Origin: CAZNPW01 sp964575185
GTDB taxonomy: Bacteria; Pseudomonadota; Alphaproteobacteria; Rhodobacterales; Rhodobacteraceae
Length of the DNA: 14,927 bases
Direction: 5' to 3'
NCBI GenBank assembly: GCA_964575185.1
Contig: CAZNPW010000063.1
Location: 1-14,927, forward strand
This document shows, piece after piece, positions 13,809 through 14,927 of this stretch (the stretch's first letter is position 1; every line of letters begins with the position of its first letter). A program made the position numbers and the translations under genes. The notes under the pieces are model-generated. The model had not been told where the DNA came from. It searched no databases and was given only the letters and a program-made list of their open reading frames with translations.

Positions 13809-14828
13809 ATGGCGTTGATCGAGGGCGACGACGAGAACAACGCGCTGCGCGGCACGGCCGGGCGGGACAGCATCTACGGCTATGGCGGCGACGACACGAT
13901 CAGGGCGCTCGGCGGCGACGACCGGATTGGCTATGGTTGGGGGTGGAACCGCGTGTTCGGCGGCGACGGCGACGACGAGATCGACGTCACGCCCGGCGAC
14001 GTCGGCATGATCGGGGACAACTGGCTTGCCGGCGAAGGCGGACGCGACAGCATCGCGGGGGATGACGGCAACGACTCGCTGTTCGGCGGGACGGGGAACG
14101 ACACGCTCGACGGCGATGTCGGGGATGACCTTCTGTCGGGCGGGGCGGGGAACGACGTGCTGGTCTTCAGCGGCGGCACCGACACGCTGTCGGGCGGTGC
14201 CGGGATCGACACGCTGCGCTACGTCTTCGACGTCGGCGTGCGGGTGGACCTGGGCCAGGCGACCTCCACCGTGACCGCCGGGGCCTCGTCGGCGCGGATC
14301 TCGGGCTTCGAGCGGGTCGAGACCGGGACGGGGAACGACACGCTGATCGGCAGCGCGGGGGCAAACGCCCTGTCGTCGGGCGACGGCGCGGACCTTCTGA
14401 ACGGGGCGGGCGGGGACGACCGGCTGAACGGGTTCCTCGGCCGCGACGTGATCCGCGGCGGCACGGGGAACGACATCGTCGCCAACGACATCGTGACCTT
14501 CATCATGGACGACGGCGGCGACCGGCTGTTCGGCGGGGCGGGCCGCGACACTTTCGTCTTCAACCGCGCCTGGCAGAGCCCGGCGGGCGACCCCGACCGG
14601 ATCGCCGACTTCCTGCGCGGCACCGACATCATCCGCCTCGACGCCTTCGGCGACGCCTTCGGGCGGGTCGACCTGACCTTCGTGCGCGGCGCCTTCACCG
14701 GCACCGGGCAGGTGCGGATCGTCGGCGGCGACCGGGTGGAGGTCAACATCGCGGGGTCCGCCGCCGCCGATTTCGCGGTGGAGGTGACGGCGGCCACCGA
14801 CCTCACCCGCGGGGATCTGCTGCTGTAG
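13809..14828 (+). CDS. RTX (hemolysin-type calcium-binding repeat) protein, probable type I secretion substrate
   Basis: A 339-residue protein consisting almost wholly of glycine- and aspartate-rich RTX nonapeptides. The first tract, about residues 15-140, includes GGDDTI, GGTGNDTLDG and GGAGNDVLVF. A short non-repeat insert (YVFDVGVRVDLGQA and following) comes next, then a second tract, about 178-250, with GTGNDTLIG and GGAGRDTFVF. The C-terminus (RIADFLRGTDIIRLDAF and following hydrophobic beta-rich segment) is typical of uncleaved C-terminal type I secretion signals. There is no N-terminal signal peptide and no catalytic domain. RTX repeats bind calcium and fold after export. The ATG at 13803, two codons upstream, is possible but badly spaced from the ribosome binding site. 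No ABC transporter genes are adjacent in the window. Confidence 0.9.
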   Translation: MALIEGDDENNALRGTAGRDSIYGYGGDDTIRALGGDDRIGYGWGWNRVFGGDGDDEIDVTPGDVGMIGDNWLAGEGGRDSIAGDDGNDSLFGGTGNDTLDGDVGDDLLSGGAGNDVLVFSGGTDTLSGGAGIDTLRYVFDVGVRVDLGQATSTVTAGASSARISGFERVETGTGNDTLIGSAGANALSSGDGADLLNGAGGDDRLNGFLGRDVIRGGTGNDIVANDIVTFIMDDGGDRLFGGAGRDTFVFNRAWQSPAGDPDRIADFLRGTDIIRLDAFGDAFGRVDLTFVRGAFTGTGQVRIVGGDRVEVNIAGSAAADFAVEVTAATDLTRGDLLL

Positions 14829-14872
14829 GGATCTTGAACCCGCCGGGCGGGCGGTGCTATCAGGACGGCGAC

Positions 14873-14927
14873 GCGGGTGTAGCTCAATGGCAGAGCAGAA
14901 GCTTCCCAAGCTTACGACGAGGGTTCG
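14873..14927 (+). tRNA. tRNA-Gly (anticodon CCC), 5' part, cut by the window end
   Basis: The sequence gives the acceptor half GCGGGTG, TA, a D-arm with GCTC/GAGC stem, the anticodon arm GAAGC-TTCCCAA-GCTTA with CCC at 14905-14907, a 4-base variable region, and the start of the T-arm (GAGGG TTCG). The layout closely resembles E. coli glyU (CCC). The 27/43 pair of the anticodon stem is a G-A mismatch. The remaining T-arm, acceptor 3' half and discriminator base lie beyond the window. Confidence 0.92.

Noticed and set aside
13627..13818. 63-codon + strand ORF between fasciclin and RTX genes
   Set aside because: It runs through two strong hairpins and the RTX promoter, has no ribosome binding site, and its Arg-rich product shows no motif.

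Overview
The window is very GC-rich, densely coding DNA with almost every gene on the + strand. Gene content and order (pntB end, reductive pyrimidine catabolism, urease genes, zwf-pgl-pgi, a fasciclin protein, an RTX protein and a tRNA-Gly) point to an alphaproteobacterium, most likely Rhodobacteraceae. This is judged from gene content and motifs, without a database search.

Layout. (1) 1-248: the 3' end of pntB, a transhydrogenase subunit. (2) 249-3616: a pyrimidine (or hydantoin) catabolism block. A RutR-like operator lies just upstream of an M20-type beta-ureidopropionase/N-carbamoyl amidase, and a dihydropyrimidinase follows. The two are separated by a small GIY-YIG nuclease gene flanked by two same-orientation copies of a paired-hairpin (REPIN-like) element. 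(3) 3617-9005: an unusual urease locus in the order ureD, ureA, 28-residue micro-ORF, ureB, Tat-exported cyclase-family hydrolase, AhpD-like carboxymuconolactone decarboxylase protein, VapB-VapC toxin-antitoxin, ureC. The genes ureE, ureF and ureG do not follow ureC and are not in the window. (4) 9006-12960: a Rhodobacteraceae-type intergenic hairpin motif, a LacI-type palindrome, then a tight zwf-pgl-pgi operon (entry to Entner-Doudoroff/pentose phosphate routes) closed by a terminator-like hairpin. (5) 12961-14828: a secreted single-domain fasciclin protein, two strong intergenic hairpins, a good sigma70-type promoter, and a small all-repeat RTX protein with a type I secretion-like C-terminus. 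(6) 14873-14927: the 5' part of tRNA-Gly(CCC), cut by the window end.

How the genes work together. The pyrimidine enzymes release beta-alanine, ammonia and CO2, and urease releases ammonia from urea, so the first half of the window is a nitrogen-scavenging region. The zwf-pgl-pgi operon is the standard hexose-phosphate entry module.

Most notable are the GIY-YIG gene between two REPIN-like elements whose hairpin stems show compensatory base-pair changes, and the urease operon interrupted by four foreign-looking genes. In that insert the toxin-antitoxin pair has its own promoter/operator and lies 4 nt upstream of ureC.
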